The notes under the pieces were generated by a model. It did not search any database. It saw only the letters and a list, made by a program, of their open reading frames with translations, and was not told the origin of the DNA. From contig MU657360.1 of the NCBI GenBank assembly GCA_026770575.1, positions 12,588 to 41,258 on the forward strand: a stretch of DNA of 28,671 bases, in the 5' to 3' direction. Origin of the DNA: Pelagophyceae sp. CCMP2097. Its lineage: Eukaryota > Sar > Pelagophyceae. The position numbers were made by a program, and so were the translations under genes. Positions 1 to 10,911 of the stretch are shown here, in pieces. Positions within the stretch are counted from its first letter, which is position 1, and every line of letters starts with the position of its first letter.

Positions 1-7
1 CGTATTG

Positions 8-323
8 CGAAGGTTCGGGCCCGGCTGTCCATCGCAGGACCGCCCGGATCAAAAAACTGGCTATGTGACGGGGCGGGTCCATACGTACTGGGGTGGTATT
101 TGACTTGTCCCGTACGAGTGCCGCGAGTGGCGCTTCAGACGAGCCAAAACAGACGTTCTGATTTTTAGTTTGGGCGTTTTTAACAAAAGATTTTTTTGGG
201 CCATGGCATTGCCGGACTCAGCGCGACGTCCTCTATGACTTCCAACAGGGCCAAACTCCAACCGACGAAAACTCCGATGGACAGAAAGTCCTCAGCGTCA
301 TTAGCGATACCCCTTGTAGTGAC
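8..323. repeat. Dispersed repeat, copy A (about 315 bp)
   Basis: This stretch matches 15588-15902 in the same orientation along its whole length, by eye at roughly 80 percent identity with small indels. Shared blocks include GGTTCGGGCCCGGCTGTC near the left end, a near-identical block starting CTGGCTATGTGACGGGGCGG, the block ending CAGACGTT, and the right-hand CTTGTAGT. No open frame is conserved between the copies. It ends about 110 bp upstream of the first HA-repeat gene. It could be a SINE-like element, a solo LTR or a fragment of a larger repeat. The true left edge may lie outside the window. Confidence 0.8.
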
Positions 324-432
324 CCCGAAAATATCGCCGAATTGATCATCGCTGAAGCCGCCGCTCGCCGCGCGCCGGCGAGCCACGCCCCGGGCCCACG
401 CAGCAAGGAGATCGAAAGTGACTGCAGCGCCG

Positions 433-2385
433 ATGTGGTGCCTGGTCGGTGGCCGGCGCCTCGCCTCGCGGGCCGCGGCGGCGCCGCCGCTGCGGCCGGG
501 CGCGCGCCTCGCGACGCGCTCGTCGCCTCGTGACTGGGGCGCGCTTTACCTGCGCCTCGAGGCGTACCGCGAGGCCGAGGGCCACTGCGCCGTGCCGGCG
601 CGCTTCGTGGCGGCCGACGGCACCAAGCTGGGTCAGTGGGGCGTCAGGCAACGGCAAGCGCACAAGGCGGGCAAGATGAGCCTGGAGCGCGTCGAGCGGC
701 TCGAGGCGGTCGCGTTCGTGTGGGACCCGCTCGTAAAGTTTGATCACATGTGGGACACGAACTTCGAGCTGCTGCAGGCTTATCGCGCGGCGCACGGCAA
801 CAGCGCAGTGCCTCAAAAGTTCGCGGCGGCCGACGGCACCATGTTGAGGCAATGGGTATTTAGCCAACGGGCATCATACAAGGCGGGCAAGATGAGCCTA
901 AAGCACGTCGAGCGGCTGGAGGCGGTCGCGTTCGTGTGGGACCCGCTCGCTGACGGCTGGGACACGCGCTTCGAGGCGCTGCAGGCTTATCGCGTGTCGC
1001 ACGGCAATTGGAACGTGCCGGACAGCTTCGTGGCGGCCGACGGCACCAAGCTGGGGAAGTGGGTTGCAACGCAACGGCATTCATACAAGGCGGGCAAGAT
1101 GAGCCCGGAGCGCATCGATCGGCTGGAGGCGGCCGGGTTTGTCTGGAGCGTACTCGCTGACGGATGGGACGCGTACTTCGAGCTGCTGACAGCCTATCAC
1201 GCGGCGCACGGCGACTGCGCCGTGCCTACCAAATTTGCGGCGGCCGACGGCACCAAGCTGGGGCCGTGGGTTGCAACGCAACGGCAAGCATACAAAGCGG
1301 GCTATATACGCACAGAGCACATCGACCGGCTGGAGGTGGCCGGGTTCGTGTGGACAGTACGACCTGGGTGGGACGCGCACTTCGAGCTGCTGGAAATTTA
1401 TCACGTGTCGCACGGCGATTGCAACATGCCGGACAGCTTCGTGGCGGCCAACGGCACCAAGCTGGGGAAGTGGGTTAGCAAGCAACGGTTAACATACAAG
1501 GCGGGCGAGCTGAGCCCGGAGCGGGTCGAGCGGCTGGAGGCGGTCAAGTTCGTGTGGGACCCGCTCGCTGACGGCTGGGACGCGCACTTCGAGGCGCTGC
1601 TGGCTTATCGCGCGGCGCACGGCGGTTGCGCCGTTCCAAAAATATTCGCGGCAGCCGACGGCACCAAGCTGGGGCTGTGGGTCAACACGCAACGGAAATC
1701 ATACAAGGCGGGCAATATGTGCACGGAGCGCGTCGAGCGGCTGGAGGCGGTCGCGTTCGTCTGGAGCGTACCCGCTGGCGGCTGGGACGCGCACTTCGAG
1801 GCGCTGCAGGCTTATCGCGCGTCGCACGGCGACTGCGCCGTGCTAGTCAGATTCGTAGCAACCGACGGCACCAAGCTGGGGTCGTGGGCTGCAACGCAAC
1901 GGAAAGCGCACCACGCGGGCAAGATGAGCCTGAAGCACGTCGAGCGGCTGGAGACGGTCGCGTTCGTATGGGACCCGCTCGCTGACGGCTGGGACGCGCA
2001 CTTCGAGCTGCTCCAGGCTTATCGCGCGGCGCACTGCGATTGCACCGTGCCTGCCAGATTCATAGCAGCCGACGGCACCAAGCTGGGGCAGTGGGTCATG
2101 AGGCAACGACAAGCGTACCACGCGGGCAAGATGAGCCTGAAGCACGTCGAGCGGCTGGAGGCGGTCAAGTTCGTGTGGGACCCGCTCTCTGACGGCTGGG
2201 ACGCGCACTTCGAGCTGCTCCAGGCTTATCGTGCGGCGCACGGCGACTGCGCCGTGCCTCGATATTGCGTGGCGGCCGACGGCACCAAGCTGGGGCGGTG
2301 GGTCGATAGGCAACGAAAAGCACGCAAGGCGGGCAAGTTGAGCGCGGAGCGCGTCGAGCGGCTCGAGGCGGTCGCGTTCGCGTGA
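433..2385 (+). CDS. Nine-module helicase-associated (HA) repeat protein, probably organelle-targeted
   Basis: This is a single-exon frame of 650 residues. I chose the ATG at 433 because the open frame upstream starts only with GTG. Residues 1-33 are rich in Arg, Ala and Ser and nearly free of acidic residues (MWCLVGGRRLAS...), which looks like a mitochondrial or plastid presequence. From residue 34 to the stop the protein is nine tandem modules of about 69 residues. Each has the pattern GWDAHFELLQAYRAAHG, then VP..F.AADGTKLG.WV, QR.AYKAGKMS, ERVERLEAV.FVWDPL. This is the helicase-associated domain (Pfam HA family), which is found in multiple copies in diatom and pelagophyte proteins; its function there is unknown. 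There is no helicase core. Adjacent modules are very similar at the DNA level, which suggests recent duplication or gene conversion. It is related to the genes at 3078 and 22367. Organelle import is inferred. Confidence 0.85.
   Translation: MWCLVGGRRLASRAAAAPPLRPGARLATRSSPRDWGALYLRLEAYREAEGHCAVPARFVAADGTKLGQWGVRQRQAHKAGKMSLERVERLEAVAFVWDPLVKFDHMWDTNFELLQAYRAAHGNSAVPQKFAAADGTMLRQWVFSQRASYKAGKMSLKHVERLEAVAFVWDPLADGWDTRFEALQAYRVSHGNWNVPDSFVAADGTKLGKWVATQRHSYKAGKMSPERIDRLEAAGFVWSVLADGWDAYFELLTAYHAAHGDCAVPTKFAAADGTKLGPWVATQRQAYKAGYIRTEHIDRLEVAGFVWTVRPGWDAHFELLEIYHVSHGDCNMPDSFVAANGTKLGKWVSKQRLTYKAGELSPERVERLEAVKFVWDPLADGWDAHFEALLAYRAAHGGCAVPKIFAAADGTKLGLWVNTQRKSYKAGNMCTERVERLEAVAFVWSVPAGGWDAHFEALQAYRASHGDCAVLVRFVATDGTKLGSWAATQRKAHHAGKMSLKHVERLETVAFVWDPLADGWDAHFELLQAYRAAHCDCTVPARFIAADGTKLGQWVMRQRQAYHAGKMSLKHVERLEAVKFVWDPLSDGWDAHFELLQAYRAAHGDCAVPRYCVAADGTKLGRWVDRQRKARKAGKLSAERVERLEAVAFA
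532..2382 (+). repeat. Tandem array of nine HA-coding units of about 207 bp
   Basis: The unit junction, GCTGACGGCTGGGACGCG or a close variant, recurs about every 204-207 bp (near 949, 1158, 1363, 1567, 1774, 1981 and 2188). Unit 1 begins at Asp34 of the protein and unit 9 stops short, at the FVWDP position. The block GCCGACGGCACCAAGCTGGGG occurs with little change in most units, so the repeat is conserved as DNA and not only as protein. Confidence 0.9.
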
Positions 2386-3077
2386 GACGTCGAACGCCCT
2401 TGAATGTACATAGGGCGGCCCGAGCACTCGCTCCTCTTGCCGCACGCGTCGGCTCCCGGACGTGCTCGACGGGCGGCTCGTCGCACGCCGTGAGGCCGCG
2501 GTCCGTCGCCCCGCTTTGTCTGCGCGGGGCAAGTTGCTGGTCGCGCGGGGCGAGTCCGAGACGCACGCCGTCGTGCCGTGCTCCACGACTCGTTGGCACC
2601 GGGGCCCTGGCACGTCCGCTGGGCGGGCGCGGCGAAAGGCGAAAGCCCTCGACGGCGGCCAAAGGTCGCCGTCGGACGCGTCCCGACGCACCCCCGCGGC
2701 AGCCCATCACACTCACCGGTGCATCGTGCGGCTCTCGGGCTTTGAGGGCGCCCGGGCCCTGCGCCGCCGGGGCCGCGCGCGGCCGCCGCTCGTGAGCCCG
2801 ATATTGAATGGGTCATATTTAATTACATCTCGAGTTACATCTCGAGTCCCCGCGCGGCCGGAGCCTCGGTCAGAGAGCCGCGCCTCGACTTCCTCGGTCC
2901 GCGCCGCGCCGCGAGCTGCGGAGGTCTGCGGGGGCGCCGCGTGCAGTCCCGACGGCCGCGCGTCGACGGGGAGCCGCGGGCGCGGAGGGCGGGGTGCGGA
3001 GCTTCGCCGTTTGCGGCGTTGCGGCGGCCGCGCGGTGGGTCGGTTGCCAAGGGACTTTTGTCGCCTCGAGCGCGGCG
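2386..3077. other. Spacer between two HA-repeat genes, no supported gene
   Basis: Convergent 3' ends face each other here. The open frames in this interval are Arg/Pro/Ala-rich, disagree in composition with the neighbouring proteins, and show no domain. The only pattern I see is a 12-bp direct duplication, TTACATCTCGAG twice in a row at about 2823-2846, inside a short AT-rich patch (about 2800-2845). Confidence 0.5.
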
Positions 3078-3647
3078 TCAGGGGCCTTTGCTTTGGCCTT
3101 GCAGTGCTCTTTTTTTGTCCCTTTTGTTTACCTTCCATTCGAAGCCGAGCTCCGCCAGCATCTTCACGCGGTCCGCACCGAGGTCGCCGGCCTTCCAAGC
3201 GCGCCTTTGGGCGTTGATCCAGACGCCGAGGCGTGCGCCCGCGGGCGTGCGGAACTCGTCCTTGACGCGTAAATCGCCGTGCAACTCAAAGTAAGCTCCA
3301 AGTGCGTCGTAATATGCGTCCCACTCGCCGTCGAGGACGGAGTCGAAGCCCAGAGCGTCGAGCTTCGCCACCTTGTCATCATCGAGCTCGCCGAGCTTAT
3401 GGTGGCGGCGCTGGGCCGCCACCCACCGACCAAGTCGGGTCCCATCAGCGACGACCCAGTTCAATGGGACCGTGCAGTGGCCATGGTCCGCGTGGTACGC
3501 GGCCAGCTGCGCGTAGCGTGCCGGCCAGTCGGGGGCCACGTACGGGGCCGCCCAGTCGGGTGGGGGACAAGGCGCGGGCGTCGTCGAAAACGCCAAACGA
3601 CGCGCCGCCGGCCGCGCCGACGCCAGGCGCCGCGCCAAGCCGAGCAT
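3078..3647 (-). CDS. Small two-module HA-repeat protein, probably organelle-targeted
   Basis: This is a single-exon protein of 189 residues, with the ATG at 3647-3645. Residues 1-25 (MLGLARRLASARPAARR...) form an Arg/Ala-rich presequence without acidic residues. Its first residues resemble those of the HA protein at 22367, which begins MLGLLRIRASSAL. Two HA modules follow, at about residues 39-100 and 108-172. The first carries VPLNWVVADGTRLGRWV and QRR and the second carries AGARLGVWINAQRR and AWKAGDLG. The modules are much more diverged from each other than those of the gene at 433, so this looks like an older, unamplified family member. The C-terminus is basic (KVNKRDKKRALQGQSKG). A MITE-like element ends about 195 bp upstream of the start codon. 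Function is unknown; nucleic-acid binding is a guess from the family name. Confidence 0.8.
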   Translation of the reverse strand: MLGLARRLASARPAARRLAFSTTPAPCPPPDWAAPYVAPDWPARYAQLAAYHADHGHCTVPLNWVVADGTRLGRWVAAQRRHHKLGELDDDKVAKLDALGFDSVLDGEWDAYYDALGAYFELHGDLRVKDEFRTPAGARLGVWINAQRRAWKAGDLGADRVKMLAELGFEWKVNKRDKKRALQGQSKGP

Positions 3648-3841
3648 GCTCTTGCTGCGCGCCGCGGCGCGCGCGCAGGACCGGCGACCACGCGCACGCG
3701 TCGCCTCGTGAGTCCTCGGAAGCCTCATGAACATATCTCTTGAAAGCTTTCGGCAATTTTGGCGATATTCACTTTTATCAATTTGAAAACGCAATTCGGG
3801 AAAGAGGTTTCGATCAAGTCTTTTACAGGACCAAGTTGCGT

Positions 3842-3884
3842 GTGACGAGCCACAATGAAATGAGCACACCCCAGGTCACGAGAT
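3842..3884 (+). repeat. Left terminal inverted repeat of the MITE
   Basis: These 43 bases are the exact reverse complement of 4516-4558. The match breaks immediately inward (ATCATG here, GTGGT in the complement of the right side), so 43 bp is the full length. Confidence 0.9.
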
Positions 3885-4515
3885 CATGCCCGTGAAGTCG
3901 CTCGGTCGCTCCGTGAGGCCTCCTGCGACAGTGGCTCGGTCGCTCGCTCGCAGAGGCGCCACCTAAGCGATTTTGTCTCTGCCGTCGCTCGCTCGCTCTT
4001 GGTATAGAGCGATCGGTTTTGGTCCATCAAAGTCGCTCGCTCGCTCCCACCTCGCTCGTTTGATTGGTAGCTTCGGAGCGTGCAGAGGCGCGTGTCCTGT
4101 TCGTCGTGGCGGGTGGATCTTGATGAAATTCGGACGCTAGTACCTCCCGTTAGGGAAAGCACCGTAGAATCTCTTCGGCAAGATCTTCAAATGTGCATTG
4201 CCTGTGTCATCGGGAGGTCGGTCTCTTGCACGATATCGATGTGCTGTGTCTCGCCAAATGTCGTCGGAAATGACGGAATTTAACCTTGAGCAAGGACCTA
4301 TATTATCTTGAGCCGGATGAAACACCCCCGATTTGTCTCGGGAGAGTCCGAATCGAGGGTACATCACGAGGTGCCTACACAGTATTTTCCGACATCAAAA
4401 GTCGCTCGCTCGCTCCGCTCCGGGTTTCCCCAAAAATCCGTATTACCGCAAGTCGCTCGCTCGCGCCGGGCCTTCGAGAGCGACTCGGCCGAAGTCGCTC
4501 GCTCGCTCTCACCAC

Positions 4516-4558
4516 ATCTCGTGACCTGGGGTGTGCTCATTTCATTGTGGCTCGTCAC
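4516..4558 (-). repeat. Right terminal inverted repeat of the MITE
   Basis: This is the exact inverted copy of 3842-3884, ending GTGGCTCGTCAC and followed directly by CGT, the candidate target-site duplication. Confidence 0.9.
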
Positions 4559-4778
4559 CGTCCGGAAGTTTTCCACGCAAGCAAGAGAGCAAGCACCCTG
4601 GAGTCCCTGCGCTCACGGTGGCACCGTGCACTGGCGATGGCTCCTGTGTCCAGAGAGCCATTCCCTGCAAGTGTTCTCACTCCAAAGAAATGGTTGTCTG
4701 GACCATGCCTCGATTCGAACTCGATGAGTCTTAAGGCTCCGTGAGAGGAGCGTCGGGTAGTTCCAAGTTGATTAGCGC

Positions 4779-5672
4779 TTAGGCGTTCCACGTCTGCTGC
4801 GGCGCGCCGGCGGCGTCCCAGCCGGCCGGGGCGGCGGGCGGGGCGGCGGCGTCCCAGCCGGCGGCCGGCGGCGCGGCGTCGGGGGCGGCGTCCCACGACG
4901 CGGGCGTGGCCGCGGCCTCGAAGCCCGCCGCCGGCGGCTCTGAGTACGGTTGCTCCTTGGGCGGGGCGTCGGCGCCCGCGGCGGGGGCCTGGGCCCAGTC
5001 GCCGGCGGCGGCGGCCTCGAACTGCGCAGCGTGCGCCTCGTCGGCCTTCTCCAGCTCATCCGGGTCGCGGTAGAAGAACAGGTCCACCGGCACGTCCCAC
5101 GGCGCGCGGCGCGAGACGGTGCCGCGCATGCGCAGCATCTCGCGCGCCAGCAGCCAGTAGAGCAGGCCAATCGAGAGCTTGCCCTTGTTGTTGGCGGGGA
5201 TGGCGATGTCGACGTGCTGCAGCGGCGAGTCCGAGTCGCAGAACGCAATCACCGGCAGGTTGACGTACGACGCCTCCTTGACCGCCTGCGAGTCCGTGCG
5301 CGGGTCCGTGATGAGCAGGATGCGCGGCTCGCGGAACTGCTTGGTGATCTGGTTGGTGAATGTGCCGGGCGTGAAGCGGCCCGCGATAGACGCAGATCCC
5401 GTGTACTGCGCGAACTTGAGGACCGCGCGCTGGCCGTAGGGCCGCGCCGAGATGGCAATGATGTCCTGCGGGTTCTCGATGGCCGTGAGCACGCGCGCCG
5501 CGAGCATGAGCTTCTCCCACGTCTTGCCAATGTTGATAATGTGGATGCCATCCGAGCGGCGGCGCCAGACATAATCCTGCATCATGTGGTCCGAGTTGCG
5601 CGTGCCGATGTGGCACTGCGCGCTAAGCATCTTCTGCACATCCTCCTCCTTGGGCGCCAGGATGTTAGCCAT
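4779..5672 (-). CDS. RPSA: 40S ribosomal protein SA (uS2 family)
   Basis: This is a single-exon gene of 297 residues, about the usual length for the eukaryotic protein. uS2 is a structural protein of the small subunit, needed for late 40S assembly in the cytosol. Residues 1 to about 205 are highly conserved: [19 protein letters not shown], then [19 protein letters not shown], then [20 protein letters not shown], then [20 protein letters not shown]. The tail is an Ala/Pro-rich segment with spaced Trp motifs (SWDAAP, GWDAA, GWDAA, TWNA), like the tail of the laminin-receptor form in animals. The start [16 protein letters not shown] fits the family exactly. The gene lies about 220 bp beyond the right end of the MITE. 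Confidence 0.97.
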   Translation of the reverse strand: MANILAPKEEDVQKMLSAQCHIGTRNSDHMMQDYVWRRRSDGIHIINIGKTWEKLMLAARVLTAIENPQDIIAISARPYGQRAVLKFAQYTGSASIAGRFTPGTFTNQITKQFREPRILLITDPRTDSQAVKEASYVNLPVIAFCDSDSPLQHVDIAIPANNKGKLSIGLLYWLLAREMLRMRGTVSRRAPWDVPVDLFFYRDPDELEKADEAHAAQFEAAAAGDWAQAPAAGADAPPKEQPYSEPPAAGFEAAATPASWDAAPDAAPPAAGWDAAAPPAAPAGWDAAGAPQQTWNA

Positions 5673-6058
5673 AGTGCCTCTGTGTGAATCGACTTGAGCG
5701 AGAACAGCGACAGCGACTCTTGCGTGTCTTTACAAAAAGGGTTTTCAGAGGAGACAGAGATTTTGGGCGTATGGGACGGGCGGGACCCTGCGAGCCTCCA
5801 CGCGCGTCGCGGGACCGGGCCAGCCCGCGCCGTAGGACCGAAAGGGTGAGATCAGAGGTACATTAGGGTGGCTGCTCGGCTCGGTTCTCCCGGGAGCTTT
5901 GTCGCCGGGAGCGGATTTTCCAATCCTGCGAGTGAGGCCGGCCGCCCCGGGCCGCCGTGCGGTTTGGCCGGGCGCCGCATCCGGCGGGCCGCCTTCGGTG
6001 GGCCGAGCGCCGCCTTTGGTGGCCGCCTTCTGTGGCGCCCAAAAGGCGCGCGCCCCGT
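5673..6058. other. Spacer between RPSA and the aureochrome gene
   Basis: This is the RPSA 5' flank and the aureochrome 3' flank, both genes being on the minus strand. I see no gene. A GC-rich stretch at about 5935-6020 repeats GGGCCG, GGGCGCCG and GGTGG words without a clear unit. On the minus strand, the bases just before the RPSA ATG are pyrimidine-poor, and I find no obvious TATA box. Confidence 0.4.
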
Positions 6059-7230
6059 CTACATGATGGCGAACGGTTCCTCCTTGGCGATGGCGTGCGC
6101 GAACGCGTCCGAGACCTGGCACTGGACGCCGACGTAGTTGACGACGTTGCCGTCGCCGTCGCGTAACGGCGCGACGAAGAACTGGTTGTAGAAGGTGCTC
6201 CCGTCGATGCGGTAGTTCAGCAAGCACACCGAAGTGTCGTAGCCCTCGTCGACGGCCTTGCGGATCTTGGCCACGGCGCGCGGGTCCGTCTGCGGGCCCT
6301 GCAGGAAGCGGCAGTTTCGGCCCAGGACGTTCTCCAGCGAGTAACCCGTCAGCGTCAAAAAGCCGTGGCTCGCAAACACAATGGGGTTGTCCGGCAAAGA
6401 GGGGTCGGTGATGACAAAGTTCTGCTGCGCCGTCTGCAGCGCCTTGACCAAAGAATAGTCTGGGTCGTCCAAAACGCGCGTGGCGTCTTGGGGCGTGCGC
6501 GCGATCAGCGAAGTCTTCTTCTGCGACGACTGCGAGCAGCGCGATAAGAGCTCGGGCGCCTTGTCGCCCGTCTTGTCGCGGATGGCCCCGCGGAGCTTGT
6601 CGTTTTCAAATTGTAAAGCGTTGACAGACTGCTGAAGTGACTCTAAAAGAAACTTCTTGCGGACGCGGCTGCGCTTGGCGTGCTCGCGGTTCCGCTCGCG
6701 GCGCTCGTTCTTTTGCGACTCCGTCATCTCGCGCGTCGCCGCCCGGCCGCGCTTTGGCTTTTTCGAAGCCTTGCCGCGGCCGCCGTCGCCGCCGTCGTCG
6801 TCGTCGTCGGATTCGTCGTCGTCTTCGTCGTCGTCGTCAAACTTCTCCGCCTTGGGCCGCAGCGCCGGCCGAGGCGTCGCAGCGCGCGCGCCGGCGGCGG
6901 CGCCCGCGGGGCCCGGCTCGCCCTCTTGAGTGAAGAAACAGTCTGCGAAAATGTCGTCAAGATTGATGGTCACGTGCTGCGACGTCCCGGGCGCCGCGGA
7001 GAAGCTATTTTCGGGCGTCGAGCGGGGATTTTAGCCGCCCCGGTCGCGACCCCCCGCGGCGTTAACCTGGTCGCGACCCCCGGTCGCGTTCCCCGCAAAG
7101 ACGCCGCTTGGTACAGCGGCGGGACGCGCTGGCCTAGGCTCTGCGCGGACATGGCCGCGCGGAAGCTGTCGGAGATCTGGGCGTCCATGCCTCCGAATTG
7201 CGCGGCGGCGGCGGCGGCGGTGTCGGCCAT
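6059..7230 (-). CDS. AUREO: Aureochrome: blue-light-sensing bZIP-LOV transcription factor
   Basis: The model has two exons (7230-7067 and 7004-6059) and 369 residues. The 62-nt intron has a CAG|GTTAAC donor and an AATAG acceptor. The first exon supplies the ATG, since the downstream frame opens only with GTG. An acidic tract of Asp runs at about 111-125. The bZIP is at about 155-196, with basic region NREHAKRSRVRKK followed by a leucine heptad. The LOV domain is at about 245-353 and contains GRNCRFLQGPQTDP, whose Cys (about 286) forms the light-induced flavin adduct, plus the flavin-contacting Asn and Gln of LLNYR, FYNQF and VGVQC. All residues needed for photochemistry are present. In known aureochromes, blue light alters LOV dimerisation and DNA binding in the nucleus. 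The subtype (1, 2 and so on) cannot be fixed here. A competing donor upstream (GTCTTT) also keeps frame and would shorten the N-terminus. Confidence 0.93.
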
Positions 7231-7643
7231 TCGTTCGGCCCAAACGGCCGCAAAATCCGACGAGGCGACGCGCGATAAAATCCGCCAGCCGCGTCGGCGC
7301 CGATACGGTTTCCGCGCTCGGGAGCGTCACGGGCCGGCGAGCGACGAGTCCGCGCGCGTCGCGAGAACTGCCGACCGCGATTCAGCTGAGGATTCTGGGG
7401 CAACTTCAGGGCCGTTGGGTTCAATTTTTCATCAGCGCAATGTTCTGTGTGTGCGACTTCCGGTGTGTCGCCACCTGGCCACTGCCACTCTAGAAGAAGA
7501 AGCCACTCCCCACTGGTCCCTGTCCTCTCTGGTTCGGAAGCCTGCCCTTTTTGTAAACATGGAGTCTTGACCCTTTTTGTAACCACGAAAACCACGGAGT
7601 TTGAAGTGCTTTGGCGAAGCTTCCGCCGCTTCGACGCGCTCTC
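7231..7643. promoter_or_regulatory. Shared divergent promoter region, aureochrome / prolyl-tRNA synthetase
   Basis: The two start codons point away from each other across 413 bp, so both promoters must lie here. The right half is less GC-rich. CCTTTTTGTAA occurs twice within 40 bp, near 7546 and 7572, and GAAGAAGAAG sits near 7492. I cannot name a core element with confidence. Confidence 0.4.
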
Positions 7644-9588
<1,945 letters not shown>

Positions 9589-9806
9589 TGCGCGCGTCTC
9601 GATTAACGTTTTCACGCATCTCTTGAAACGACGCCGTGCCAAAGCCTTTGTATACGCGCGGCGGTCCGGGAGATGACGGCACCGGGATTTCGGCGAGGGT
9701 GATTGAGACGGGCAAGGGCGATTCAGTCCGCACTTGCAATCGAGGGGCCTTGTTGAGACGCAGTTCCATGACGGTACAATTGTAGCGTGCGGTTCCGTCG
9801 GCAGGG
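9589..9806. other. Short convergent spacer
   Basis: The 3' ends of prolyl-tRNA synthetase and the RJL GTPase meet across about 220 bp. No gene or strong repeat is visible, and no polyadenylation signal can be recognised with confidence. Confidence 0.4.
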
Positions 9807-10911
9807 TCACGCGCTGGCGCCGACGCGGTCGAGCGCGAGCTTGAACAAGGCGTCGAAGAGGTCGTTGACGCTGGCGCCGGAGGAGGCCGAGGCCTCGAAG
9901 TATTCAAAGCGGTGCCGCGCGGCCCACGCCCGGCCCTCGTCCTCCGACACCTTGCGCGGCCTGAGACGGGACGCGTGTGACGGTGCGTTGGGAATCATGT
10001 TCCGTCTTCGCGTCGGAATGCCGCGGGGTGGTCCGCCTCTGCTGCCGCGCAGGGCTCCCGGTGGATTGGGTTTCCCTGCCCTCGAGAGACCTGTGCCCGG
10101 GTTTCCCAAACTTGCAAGGCGCGGCGCCTTTGCTTGTCGATCTTGTTCGCGCAGACGACGACGGGCAGGTCGCGCGCCATCCTGTTCGGGGGCGTCTTCG
10201 CGGCGACGTGTGGACGGGGCACGGACCCGAACTTGGACGCTTCGGCGAGCCAGTCGTTCAGCGACTCGAAGGACGAACGCTCCGAGACGTCGAAGACGAG
10301 CCTAGGGCATGAGGCGGCGTGGTGCCAAAGATTGAGGCCCGTCAAGGTCCGACGAGGGTCCGTCGACGTCTTCGTCCGTCTTCATCGAACAAAGGACTCA
10401 CAGCGCGCCCTGCGTGTCCTTGTAGAACTCGTTTCGGATCTCGAAGAACTCTGGGCGTCCGGAGAGGTCCCAAAAGTTGATTCGGACCTTAAAAATGCGT
10501 GCGCGCCCCTCGCAAGGGTGCCAACTCACTGTTCGGCCGTCGATCATGACAGGTTTGACGCCGTAGTCGACTCCCACCGTGGAGATGTACTTGGAGACGA
10601 AGCGGCCTTCGCAGAATCTTTTGATGATGCAAGACTTGCCGCTCGCCGCCGCTACATCGGACAAAACGTCGAGCGGGAAACGATTCGAGCGGGAAACGCG
10701 CCGAGGCATCTTTCGACATCAAAGGACGAGACCCGCGCATCACGTCACGGCTGGAACGACGTTTGATGGGCCTCGAACGGCGTCCGATGGGACGCCGGTT
10801 CCGACAGCCCATAGACAAGACCTTGATGCGGAGCGGCGCGTCGGGCTTTGCGCGCTTGGGCGTCGGCAACGCCGCGCTCGCCGCGTCGCCGCGCGAAGCC
10901 CGCGGCGCCAT
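9807..10911 (-). CDS. RJL-family (Rab-like) small GTPase
   Basis: The model has five exons (10911-10806, 10651-10530, 10487-10402, 10301-10128 and 9960-9807) and 213 residues. The P-loop GSAASGKS (residues 35-42) is created by splicing intron 1. Then come CIIKRFCEGRFVSKYISTVG, VDYGVK, WDLSGRPEFF in place of the usual DxxGQ, NEFYKDTQG and the guanine-binding CANKID. This is the pattern of the RJL/DNAJC27 family, which lacks the catalytic Gln of Ras. No J domain follows, and there is no C-terminal Cys for prenylation (the protein ends LDRVGASA). RJL proteins have been linked by their distribution to flagellated eukaryotes. Introns 2 and 3 have perfect GTGAGT donors. Intron 4 fits best as GC-AG (AG|GCGCCG); a GT alternative at 10111-9951 also keeps frame but adds two residues after NKID. 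Confidence 0.88.

Larger units (their letters stand above)
3842..4558. mobile_element. MITE-like non-autonomous DNA transposon, 717 bp
   Basis: The ends are perfect 43-bp inverted repeats, at 3842-3884 and 4516-4558, beginning GTGACGAGCCACAATG at the left edge. The trinucleotide CGT flanks both sides directly (3839-3841 and 4559-4561) and may be the target-site duplication. Inside there is no credible coding frame. Instead, both arms carry several copies of GTCGCTCGCTCGCTC in the same orientation. Short length, terminal inverted repeats and absence of a transposase fit a miniature inverted-repeat element. The superfamily cannot be fixed from these ends; a 3-bp duplication would suit PIF/Harbinger-like elements, but three bases is weak evidence. 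Confidence 0.8.

Noticed and set aside
1843..2691. Long minus-strand frames over the HA array (for example a 282-residue frame)
   Set aside because: They are antisense shadows of the repetitive plus-strand gene; they repeat with the same period and have no domain.
4715..4760. Hammerhead-ribozyme-like CGATGAG
   Set aside because: The second conserved core (GAAAC) and stem III are absent.
4690..4770. tRNA-like B box on the minus strand (GAGTTCGAATCGAGG) near RPSA
   Set aside because: The TTCGAAT loop fits, but the flanking T stem does not pair and no D arm, anticodon arm or acceptor stem can be folded around it.
5935..6020. Possible CpG-type regulatory repeat upstream of RPSA
   Set aside because: The words are irregular and no more GC-rich than much of the window.
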